NCBI GenBank assembly: GCA_963677505.2
Contig: CAXXWB010000017.1
Coordinates: 248,001-312,000 of the forward strand
Origin: JBGSUZ01 sp963677505
Lineage (GTDB): Bacteria > Bacillota > Clostridia > Peptostreptococcales > Acidaminobacteraceae
DNA: 64,000 nt
Direction of reading: 5' to 3'
The first letter of the stretch is position 1. Each line of letters starts with the position of its first letter. The notes beneath the pieces were generated by a model. The model was not told the origin of the DNA. It saw only the letters and a program-made list of their open reading frames with translations, and did not search any database. The position numbers and the translations under genes are program-made. Below, piece by piece: positions 35,365 through 42,853 of the stretch.

Positions 35365-35411
35365 ATAAAAAAGCTGATGCTGCATACCCTAGTGGATACC
35401 CGCCATCAGCT
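35365..35411 (-). terminator. carD terminator
   Basis: AGCTGATG / CATCAGCT closing stem with inner GGGTATCC / GGGTATGC-type pairing, followed on the minus strand by TTTTTTATGC. Strong intrinsic terminator right after carD. Confidence 0.85.
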
Positions 35412-35427
35412 ATTCAAAACAAAGATT

Positions 35428-35904
35428 TTAGTGTACCGCCGCATCGATTAAAGTCTCTGCTTCGCGTTCATCAACTTCTGTTGCTAAAATCATTTCGCTG
35501 ATGAGGATTTGCTTGGTATTGGTAAGCATTTTTCTCTCTCCTGTTGAAAGCCCCTTAGCGCGTTCAATGTGAATGAGATCTCTTACAACCGTCGCCACTT
35601 CAAAAATATCACCAGTTTTCACCTTTTCCATATTGGCTCTGTATCTCCGGTTCCAATTCGTCTGTAAATCAAACTCCTCATTTTCAAGAACTTTGATGAC
35701 TTCCTCAAATGCCTCTTTGGTCATGATCAGGCGAATGCCCAGACTGTCGATATTATCTACCGGTAACAGCACCTTCATGTTTTTAAGAGGCAACCTGAGC
35801 ACGAAATATTTCCGAAGTTCGCCAAGGATTTCCTTTTCTTCTACGTCTTCAATAACGCCCGCGCCATGCATGGGATATACGATACGATCTCCTATTCGAA
35901 ACAT
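35428..35904 (-). CDS. CarD/CdnL-family transcription regulator
   Basis: 158 aa. The N-terminal CarD/TRCF RNA-polymerase-interacting domain (MFRIGDRIVYPMHGAGVIEDVEEKEILGE) is followed by an all-helical domain. Such proteins bind the RNA polymerase beta lobe and tune open-complex stability, often at rRNA promoters. The ATG at 35904 is 7 nt after GGAGG. A TTG one codon earlier is possible but less likely. It is an insertion relative to the Bacillus disA-yacL order, but clostridial genomes commonly have carD here. Confidence 0.92.
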   Translation of the reverse strand: MFRIGDRIVYPMHGAGVIEDVEEKEILGELRKYFVLRLPLKNMKVLLPVDNIDSLGIRLIMTKEAFEEVIKVLENEEFDLQTNWNRRYRANMEKVKTGDIFEVATVVRDLIHIERAKGLSTGERKMLTNTKQILISEMILATEVDEREAETLIDAAVH

Positions 35905-35935
35905 CAATGCACCTCCTCAAATGAATACTTATTAT

Positions 35936-35965
35936 ATTATACCTTATTTTTCAACATTTGGTCAA
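35936..35965 (-). promoter_or_regulatory. Predicted sigma-A promoter of carD
   Basis: Minus-strand TTGACC (35960-35965), 18-nt spacer, TATAAT (35936-35941), immediately upstream of the carD ribosome-binding site. This leaves a very short leader. Confidence 0.65.
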
Positions 35966-36129
35966 ATTAAAATAAATTATTTTATCATAGCGATTTTTCA
36001 GTGTCAATCCATTAAATGTTTTTCAGAATTTTTAAATAACAACTTTAAAACAATGTACAAGTTGTGTTACAATAATTTCAAGAAATGAGATTACAAGAAC
36101 TTCCAAGCCCATAAAGGAGTGAGTAGACA

Positions 36130-36525
36130 TTGAATGATTTGCTATACGATCAGTTTCAGAACACTGTGGATGAAGTCCTTGTCCGACACACTAATATTCT
36201 AGACCTTATTACAAAGTTAGAAGCTTCCAACGCCAGGGTCAATCGCTCTGTTGTTAAGACCATTACCAGTTGTGGATGTATTAAGCTAGACGCGCAGAAA
36301 AGTGAAATTCCAGAAGGCGCGGAGTTCCTTGACTTAAAAAAAATGGGCGTCAACCCTCTGGCAGGAGAGCTTTGCCCTACTTGCAGAGAAAAGGTTGAAC
36401 AAGAAATCGGCTCTCACCTCTTTTACCTAACTGCCATTTGCAATCAGCTAGACGTCAATCTCTACGATATTATGCTGCAAGAGTACAAGCGCATTAAAGC
36501 CCTTGGTCCATTCAGCCTCTACTAA
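36130..36525 (+). CDS. Conserved protein of unknown function with paired cysteines
   Basis: 131 aa, the only plus-strand gene in the window. It starts at TTG (36130) reading MNDLLYDQFQNTVDEVLVRH, with AAGGAG 10 nt upstream. Cys48 and Cys50 (SCGC) and Cys82 and Cys85 (CPTC) could form a zinc site. The C-terminal helix SHLFYLTAICNQLDVNLYDI resembles MazG-type nucleotide pyrophosphohydrolase helices, but the family's EExxE motif is not clear. I believe relatives near disA have been labelled DUF1573, unverified. It is convergent with disA and divergent from carD. Confidence 0.8.
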   Translation: MNDLLYDQFQNTVDEVLVRHTNILDLITKLEASNARVNRSVVKTITSCGCIKLDAQKSEIPEGAEFLDLKKMGVNPLAGELCPTCREKVEQEIGSHLFYLTAICNQLDVNLYDIMLQEYKRIKALGPFSLY

Positions 36526-36527
36526 AC

Positions 36528-36578
36528 AAAAGACTGATTCTCTTAGATTTATTGTCTAATGAGATTCAGTCTCTTTTA
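36528..36578. terminator. Bidirectional terminator between the plus-strand gene and disA
   Basis: GACTGATTCTC / GAGATTCAGTC stem (36532-36571), followed by CTTTTATTTTT on the plus strand and by TTTTGTTTAG on the minus strand. It can end both converging transcripts and fills the whole 56-nt gap. Confidence 0.85.
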
Positions 36579-36581
36579 TTT

Positions 36582-37337
36582 TTAAACCATCTTTATTTCC
36601 TGAGCAATTAAAAGCTTCTTTAGGTCATCCATTTGAGTGGAAACATCAGAGAGAAGATCCGAAACAGCTTGTGTAAATAACTCACCTTCACTGCCAAGTT
36701 CAAGTAAATAACCTTCCATCAAGTCATACAACCCCATAAGATGTTCCCCTCTAAAGAGGCAATAATCTATTTCAGGCTGGCAATTTTCTCTGCCCTCTAA
36801 ACTGACTTCGAAGAAAATTTTAAGTGCTTCATCAAAATTAACCCTAGCAATTTCAAGAGCTTGCTGACATTGTGCAGCTAAATTAACAATTAAACTAATG
36901 TCTTGAAGCATGTACCGATGACCTTTGCGAAACAGCGTAATCTGATTGCGTCTCTGTGAAATGCAGATGACAACACCATTGGTCATTTTAGAAACCCGCT
37001 CAGCCGTTCTATGTCGTGTACCCGTCTCTGAGGTTGGCAACTCATAGCTAGGTATAAGCTGACAATTTGCGTAGAGTATTCTATGGCAGTCCGAAGATAG
37101 TATAATGGCACCGTCCATTTTGCCAAGTTCGTAAAGATAATTAGCCGTATAGGGTACATCTATGAAGAACCCCCCATCGATGATAGGCATGATTTCCTCA
37201 GGATTTCCATAATAAATAAGACCGCCCATTTTCCCAACAACTAGATTATCAATGCCTTCACGCAGAGATGTTCCTGGTGCAATTAAAGATATGGCTTTTT
37301 TCATATCATCTGACATTTGCTGCCTGCGTTTCATCAT
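36582..37337 (-). CDS. disA: DisA-type diadenylate cyclase lacking the C-terminal DNA-binding domain
   Basis: 251 aa, compared with about 350-360 aa for ordinary DisA. The DAC domain is complete: DGA at residues 75-77 and RHR at 108-110, the two motifs that make c-di-AMP from two ATP. The first linker helices continue to about 245, then the protein stops at TQMDDLKKLLIAQEIKMV. The rest of the linker and the helix-hairpin-helix domain that senses branched DNA are absent, and only a terminator follows. It is 5 nt downstream of radA, whose product regulates DisA in Bacillus. Confidence 0.9.
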   Translation of the reverse strand: MMKRRQQMSDDMKKAISLIAPGTSLREGIDNLVVGKMGGLIYYGNPEEIMPIIDGGFFIDVPYTANYLYELGKMDGAIILSSDCHRILYANCQLIPSYELPTSETGTRHRTAERVSKMTNGVVICISQRRNQITLFRKGHRYMLQDISLIVNLAAQCQQALEIARVNFDEALKIFFEVSLEGRENCQPEIDYCLFRGEHLMGLYDLMEGYLLELGSEGELFTQAVSDLLSDVSTQMDDLKKLLIAQEIKMV

Positions 37338-37342
37338 CGTCT

Positions 37343-38716
37343 CTACCTCCCAAAGAGGTTAGAAAATGCCTCCTCTACAGTTTTTACACCATATACTTTG
37401 ACGGATTTTGGCACTTCTAAGCCTTCTAAATTCCCAAAAGGCATGATAAAGCGTTTGAAACCCAATTTTACACCTTCGCTTATTCGAATTTGACGCTGAC
37501 TGACATTTCTTATTTCACCTGTCAAGCCAACTTCCCCAAAGACCAAAGTTTCTGCGTCCATAATGAAATTCCGAAAACTGGCCGCCACAGCCGTTACAAT
37601 AGCAAGGTCTGCAGAAGGTTCCTCCATGCTCATACCACCTACCACGTTAATGTAACAGTCCTGATCTGCCAAAGCCAAACCCACTCGCTTTTCAAGCACA
37701 GCCATGAGCATGACCAACTTATTGTAGTCAACCCCTACTGCCGTTCTTCTTGGCATACCAAATGTGGTTTGAGAAACCAGAGCTTGTATTTCCACCAAAA
37801 CAGGTCTTGTACCCTCTACCGCTGCTGTGACAACAGATCCTGATGCTTCGGCCCTTCTTTCAGAAATAAACAAATTGGATGGATTGCTTACGCCTCTTAA
37901 TCCCTTATTTGTCATTTCATATACCCCAATTTCATTGGTACTACCAAAGCGATTCTTTACCGCCCGTAAAATTCTATAAATATGGTATCTTTCACCTTCA
38001 AAATACAGTACCGTATCCACCATATGTTCTAACACCTTAGGTCCAGCTATGGCGCCGTTTTTAGTGACATGCCCCACTATGAAAGTTGAAATTCCCATCC
38101 CTTTTGCGATTTTCATTAGCAATCCCGTCGCTTCACGAACCTGCGAAACACTTCCTGGTGCAGATGCCACATCTTCCCTGTAAACCGTCTGGATGGAGTC
38201 CACTACAATAACGTCTGGTTGCAGTTGGGTAATCTCGCCCAATATGACATCCATATTGTTTTCCGATAACACGTAAAGGGACTCAGAGGAAATATCTAGT
38301 CTGTCAGCTCTCATTTTGGTCTGCTTAACGCTTTCCTCGCCTGAAACATAGAGGACTTTTTTCCCTTGTCTTGCCACATGGTCTGCTACTTGAAGAAGCA
38401 TGGTAGACTTGCCTATGCCAGGATCTCCCCCTACCAACATCAAGGAACCCTTTACGATTCCGCCGCCCAGTACAATATCCAGCTCTTCAATACCACTACT
38501 GAAACGATCTTCTTTTTCGATTGCCACATTTCTTATGGATACGGGCTTTTCTATCTTATTTGTCGCTCTAAGTGTTCTAGAATCTCTTTCTACATCACTG
38601 GTTTCAATTTCTTCCACCATGCTGTCCCAGGTACTGCATTCTGGACATTTCCCTAACCATTTCACCGAGAAATAGCCGCAATTTTGACAAACAAATTTTG
38701 ATTTAACTTTTGCCAT
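37343..38716 (-). CDS. radA: DNA repair protein RadA (Sms)
   Basis: 457 aa. A four-Cys zinc finger (Cys10, 13, 24, 27) is followed by a RecA-like ATPase with Walker A GGDPGIGKST (96-105), the RadA-specific KNRFGSTNEIGVYEM motif, and a C-terminal Lon-protease-like domain. RadA is a branch-migration helicase acting in recombination. It overlaps the clpC end by 14 nt. Confidence 0.96.
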   Translation of the reverse strand: MAKVKSKFVCQNCGYFSVKWLGKCPECSTWDSMVEEIETSDVERDSRTLRATNKIEKPVSIRNVAIEKEDRFSSGIEELDIVLGGGIVKGSLMLVGGDPGIGKSTMLLQVADHVARQGKKVLYVSGEESVKQTKMRADRLDISSESLYVLSENNMDVILGEITQLQPDVIVVDSIQTVYREDVASAPGSVSQVREATGLLMKIAKGMGISTFIVGHVTKNGAIAGPKVLEHMVDTVLYFEGERYHIYRILRAVKNRFGSTNEIGVYEMTNKGLRGVSNPSNLFISERRAEASGSVVTAAVEGTRPVLVEIQALVSQTTFGMPRRTAVGVDYNKLVMLMAVLEKRVGLALADQDCYINVVGGMSMEEPSADLAIVTAVAASFRNFIMDAETLVFGEVGLTGEIRNVSQRQIRISEGVKLGFKRFIMPFGNLEGLEVPKSVKVYGVKTVEEAFSNLFGR

Positions 38717-41189
38717 GGGTCACCTCTTCAAGTTCCTTTTGCATTTCTCTTTCCTTTAAATCCTCAGTATCTATTTTCTCAGATTGAATTTGAATTTCTC
38801 CATTTTCAAAAATCACAACAAATTTCAATTGAGCCCCTACTGGGTGTTTTAAAATAAATTCAGCCAATTTGTCTTCAACCAACTTCGTCATCGTCCTTTT
38901 TAACGGTCGAGCCCCATACTCATCATCATAACCAACTTCAGCCAGATGATCTCTTGCCTTACTGTTGATAACCAGCGGGTAACCCATACCTTCCATTCTC
39001 TGTTCCAAGTCCTCGCTGACCAAGTTCACAATTTGTCTAATATTAGCAGGGTTAAGGCTATTAAATACAACCACATCATCTATTCGGTTCAAAAATTCAG
39101 GCTTAAAATAGGCTTTAAGAGATTCGGTCAAAGTTTCCCTCAACCTTTGCTTTTCAACTTCATCTTGATTAATGTCCCCAAAACCCATCATCTGCCGTTT
39201 TTTGGACAATTTATCTGCACCTATATTTGATGTCATAATAATCAGGGTGTTTTTAAAATTCACCGTACGTCCTTTGCCGTCTGTGAGTATACCTTCATCC
39301 ATAATTTGAAGCAACAAGTTAAAAATATCCTCATGCGCTTTTTCAATCTCGTCAAACAAGATTAGGCTATAAGGTTTGAGCTTGACTCGGTCTGTGAGCT
39401 GACCGCCTTCATCATGGCCTACATACCCTGGTGGTGAGCCAATCAGTCTGGAAACTGTGTGCTTCTCCATGTACTCCGACATATCGATACGAATCATCGC
39501 TTGATCCGAACCAAATAGAATATTGGCAAGCCCCTTTGACAATTCCGTTTTACCTACCCCAGTTGGCCCCATAAACAGAAAAGATCCAATGGGTTTGTTG
39601 GGACTGGATAACCCTACACGAGACCTTCTAATGGCTCTTGCCACTACATTGACCGCCTCTTGCTGGCCTACCACTCTTTTCTCTAGATAATGTTCTAATT
39701 CCAGCAACTTTTTTGCCTCGTTTTGCATAAGCCTTTCAACAGGAATTTTCGTAATGACAGAAACCAACTGTTCAATATCCCTTCCATCCAGAATAACCGA
39801 TTGAAGTGACATCATTTGTTGTTTCTTTTTCTCCGATTCAACCGCCTCCAAAATCTCATGTTCTTGATCGCGAAGGGTTGCTGCTTTCTCAAAGTCTAAA
39901 AGGCTGACCGCCTTATCTTTCTCATTTCTCAAAATTTTAAGATCTTCTTCATATTTTCTAACTAGGTCATTTTGTTTTAGATTCTCAATGCGTTTTTTTG
40001 CCGCCGCTTCATCCATTAAATCCACAGCTTTATCAGGAAGAAATCGGTCTGTCATGTAGCGTTCAGACAGCTCTACTGCTCCGCGAATAGCTTCATCCGT
40101 TATTTTGACCTTGTGATGTTGTTCATACCGTTCTCTGAGCAATTTCAATATTTGGATGGCGTGTTCTACCGTAGGCTCACTGACCAAAATTGGTTGGAAC
40201 CGTCTTTCTAAGCCACTATCCTTTTCGATATACCGTTTATAATCATTAATCGTCGTGGTTCCAATGATTTGAATTTCTCCACGGGCTAAAATAGGTTTTA
40301 AAATGCTCGAGGCGTCAATAGCACCTTCCGCACCGCCTGCACCAATGATGGTGTGTATTTCATCAATAAATAGAATCACATCTCCCGCTTCTAAAATTTC
40401 TTTTAGAAGCTTTGTCAGTCTTTCTTCAAACTCACCTCGGTACTTGGTTCCAGCTAGCAAAATCCCCATGCTTAGAGAATAGACTCGCTTTCCCCATAGG
40501 ACCTCTGGCACTTCCCCTGAGACAATACGCTGTGTTAAGCCTTCAACAATTGCTGTTTTGCCCACACCAGGTTCTCCAATAAGACAGGGATTATTTTTAG
40601 TACGTCGGCTTAAAGTTTGTATCAACCTTGCAATTTCCTCTTCCCTTCCGAAAACAGGGTCTAATCGCTTGTCTTCAGCTCTCGCCGTTAAATCCACTGC
40701 AAATTGGTCAATCATTTCGTGTTGCTGGTTGTGAACCGAAGTCCCTGATTTGGCAATTTGAGCAGTTTGATTTAATTGGTCCTTCAGGGTTGGAAGAGAT
40801 ATGTTCAAATCCGTTAGGACTTTAAACGCCACCGAATTGTCATCTGAAAGAATGGCAAGGAGAATATGCTCAGAGCGAATGGTGTCGCAGCTGGCTTTTG
40901 CCGCATAGGCATAGCTCTTATCTAGACATTCTAACGCGCGAGGCGTGTATCCATCTACATTGGTACTGAAGACTCCGCGACCAACCGTCTTAATGATTTC
41001 CAAGCGAACATCCTCTATCAGGACATTCTGTTTTGCTAAAAGTTGAGAAGCAATTGCTTTTTCTTCTCTTAAAATGCCTAACAGCAAATGCTCTGGTCCC
41101 ACAAAGCTATGCCCTAAATATTTGGCTTCATCAAAGGCAAAGTGTAAAATGTTTCTGGATGTCCCATCCAACCGATCAAATATAGACAT
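38703..41189 (-). CDS. clpC: ATP-dependent Clp protease ATPase subunit ClpC
   Basis: 828 aa Hsp100 unfoldase. The N-domain repeat (GPEHLLLGILRE) is followed by D1 with Walker A GEPGVGKT (205-212), a middle domain with a UVR-like segment (about 422-450), and D2 with Walker A GPTGVGKT (541-548). ClpC feeds ClpP and in Bacillus needs adaptors such as MecA, and McsB-made phosphoarginine tags. It begins 4 nt after mcsB ends. Confidence 0.96.
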   Translation of the reverse strand: MSIFDRLDGTSRNILHFAFDEAKYLGHSFVGPEHLLLGILREEKAIASQLLAKQNVLIEDVRLEIIKTVGRGVFSTNVDGYTPRALECLDKSYAYAAKASCDTIRSEHILLAILSDDNSVAFKVLTDLNISLPTLKDQLNQTAQIAKSGTSVHNQQHEMIDQFAVDLTARAEDKRLDPVFGREEEIARLIQTLSRRTKNNPCLIGEPGVGKTAIVEGLTQRIVSGEVPEVLWGKRVYSLSMGILLAGTKYRGEFEERLTKLLKEILEAGDVILFIDEIHTIIGAGGAEGAIDASSILKPILARGEIQIIGTTTINDYKRYIEKDSGLERRFQPILVSEPTVEHAIQILKLLRERYEQHHKVKITDEAIRGAVELSERYMTDRFLPDKAVDLMDEAAAKKRIENLKQNDLVRKYEEDLKILRNEKDKAVSLLDFEKAATLRDQEHEILEAVESEKKKQQMMSLQSVILDGRDIEQLVSVITKIPVERLMQNEAKKLLELEHYLEKRVVGQQEAVNVVARAIRRSRVGLSSPNKPIGSFLFMGPTGVGKTELSKGLANILFGSDQAMIRIDMSEYMEKHTVSRLIGSPPGYVGHDEGGQLTDRVKLKPYSLILFDEIEKAHEDIFNLLLQIMDEGILTDGKGRTVNFKNTLIIMTSNIGADKLSKKRQMMGFGDINQDEVEKQRLRETLTESLKAYFKPEFLNRIDDVVVFNSLNPANIRQIVNLVSEDLEQRMEGMGYPLVINSKARDHLAEVGYDDEYGARPLKRTMTKLVEDKLAEFILKHPVGAQLKFVVIFENGEIQIQSEKIDTEDLKEREMQKELEEVTHGKS

Positions 41190-41193
41190 GACT

Positions 41194-42213
41194 TCACCCC
41201 CTCCATTTCCAGTACTGTCCGATTTGACTTAATATTTCACTGCGCTTGGCAAGACGCTCTCTATTGCCTAACATTCGACCTGCCTCTGCATCTATTCTAA
41301 TATCGCTGATTTGATACAATAGTTTTTGCCATCTGTCGGTGGCCTGTAAGACCCCTTCCTCAGACTGTATCACGCCATATCTATCACCTAAAATCAGAGA
41401 GGATAGCCATTCGATGCCTTCCGCTTCCTCTATCTGGCCTGCATATTGGCAAGCTCCAAAGCTTCTTCCAATTTGATCTCGAATTTTATATCCTTCCGAG
41501 GCCCACAAAGTCTCTCTGCCAGCCCACTCTCTCTCTGATATTTTTTCTACCACTTGGTCTAACAGAAGGGCTATTTCTATTTCTTGACGACCTAATGTCA
41601 CCGTGTTGTAGATGGTATAAAAATCCCCTTTATAGGGTTTAATTTGAACGCCTATAGATCCCATAGACTCCGTAAGACTGCTTATAAATCCCGTCTTTTT
41701 AAGGGCTGGCAAATGAAGAATTGCCTCACCGTTTAACCCCGTTCCCAGTTGTTCTATTTTTGAAGTTAGATACCCGAAAGGCTCCATAAATGCCAAATTA
41801 ATTCGCTGGCCAATCGCATCATCTAACAAATCAAGTTTTTGCCATAATCCGTCAAAACTTTCATTTTGCGTACTGATAATCAGTCTCAAATGATCTAAAT
41901 CATTTATACAAATTTGCAAGTCTTGATTCTCAGAAGCATATAGACCAAACTCTAAGTTGCTCCGCATAGGGTCAGAAACAAACAAACCCTCATGATAGTA
42001 CATCTGCTGCTTCAATCTGTTTTCCAGAGAAATTTCCTTAAGCTTATAAGGCAACATCATTTCCATATATTTAAACTGTTCCGAAATCAACGCCTTAAGC
42101 CGTTGGCTATCGTCTGTGGTCATAGCCGCTGTAAAGGATTCCTCCTTCAAATTGCGGGAAAGTTTTAGTCTTTTTACCATGCAAATGCCCTGAGCATATT
42201 CTCTTTTATTCAT
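41194..42213 (-). CDS. mcsB: McsB-like protein with degenerate kinase motifs
   Basis: 339 aa from the ATG at 42213 (MNKREYAQGICMVKRLKLSRN), with AGGTGG upstream. An in-frame TTG two codons earlier is less likely. Fold and position identify it as McsB, the protein-arginine kinase. However, the catalytic residues are replaced. The family NEEDH reads NDLDH (Leu106 for the catalytic Glu). The CPTN before GTG reads KIEQ (Lys152 for the Cys). The glycine-rich GEGS loop is gone, and the phosphoarginine-binding RDxxRA reads RERLAKR. It is probably a pseudokinase acting as adaptor or scaffold. It overlaps mcsA by 8 nt (ATGAATAA). Confidence 0.85.
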   Translation of the reverse strand: MNKREYAQGICMVKRLKLSRNLKEESFTAAMTTDDSQRLKALISEQFKYMEMMLPYKLKEISLENRLKQQMYYHEGLFVSDPMRSNLEFGLYASENQDLQICINDLDHLRLIISTQNESFDGLWQKLDLLDDAIGQRINLAFMEPFGYLTSKIEQLGTGLNGEAILHLPALKKTGFISSLTESMGSIGVQIKPYKGDFYTIYNTVTLGRQEIEIALLLDQVVEKISEREWAGRETLWASEGYKIRDQIGRSFGACQYAGQIEEAEGIEWLSSLILGDRYGVIQSEEGVLQATDRWQKLLYQISDIRIDAEAGRMLGNRERLAKRSEILSQIGQYWKWRG

Positions 42214-42721
42214 TGTCAAAGTCCACCTGCTTTTCCATCGCTATGATCAGGTCTCTCAATCTGGCCGCTTCTTCAAAATCTTCTCTATGAACTGCTTCAT
42301 TAAGAGACTTATGCATCTTCACAATTTCTTCTTTCTCTGCTAAGTCCAAGAGCCCTTGATTAGGGCGCTTCCCCACGTGGATACTGTGTCCATGCCAATT
42401 GATGAGAACACGCTCCAAGCGATCAGAAAAAGTCTGGTAACACATACTGCAACCCAGTTTACCAATCTCGCGATACATTCCGAAGGTCATTCCACACTTG
42501 TTGCATGAGGTGGTTCTAATCCAGTTAACTGGTATAGCCGATTGGCTCACCGCGTCTAATATGGCCGTCAACATGTAATTGGGTGTTTGTAAGGCTTCAT
42601 TCTGGACTTTCATTTCTTCTCGGAGACACTCATCGCACAATAAAATTTCTTTAAGTGTACCCTCAATTAATCGGGTCACTTGAATCTGACCTTTCTTTTT
42701 GCCGCATTTTTGACAATCCAT
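42206..42721 (-). CDS. mcsA: McsA, zinc-finger activator of McsB/ClpC
   Basis: 171 aa. Four CxxC motifs (CQKC, CDEC, CNKC, CSMC) form two treble-clef zinc sites. The C-terminal UVR domain is NEAVHREDFEEAARLRDLI. McsA activates McsB and links it to ClpC. The ATG at 42721 has GGAGG upstream, and 21 open codons before it are not coding. ctsR, which normally heads this operon, is absent. A -10-like TATAAT lies about 35 nt upstream, without a good -35. Confidence 0.92.
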   Translation of the reverse strand: MDCQKCGKKKGQIQVTRLIEGTLKEILLCDECLREEMKVQNEALQTPNYMLTAILDAVSQSAIPVNWIRTTSCNKCGMTFGMYREIGKLGCSMCYQTFSDRLERVLINWHGHSIHVGKRPNQGLLDLAEKEEIVKMHKSLNEAVHREDFEEAARLRDLIIAMEKQVDFDNE

Positions 42722-42780
42722 CTGAGCCTCCTTCGATACCTTATTCTTGTGTCTATTATACCTTAATTTACCCCTTCGTA

Positions 42781-42816
42781 ACAAAATCCCTCACCAGTCA
42801 AGGAGAGGGATTTTGT
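42781..42816 (-). terminator. Hairpin after the EF-G-like gene
   Basis: ACAAAATCCCTC / GAGGGATTTTGT stem with an 11-nt loop, no clear T tract. It lies between the EF-G-like gene and mcsA and could terminate or stabilise the upstream transcript. Confidence 0.65.
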
Positions 42817-42853
42817 ATCAATCAGCTTATAGCTATTATCTTATTACAAAGGG

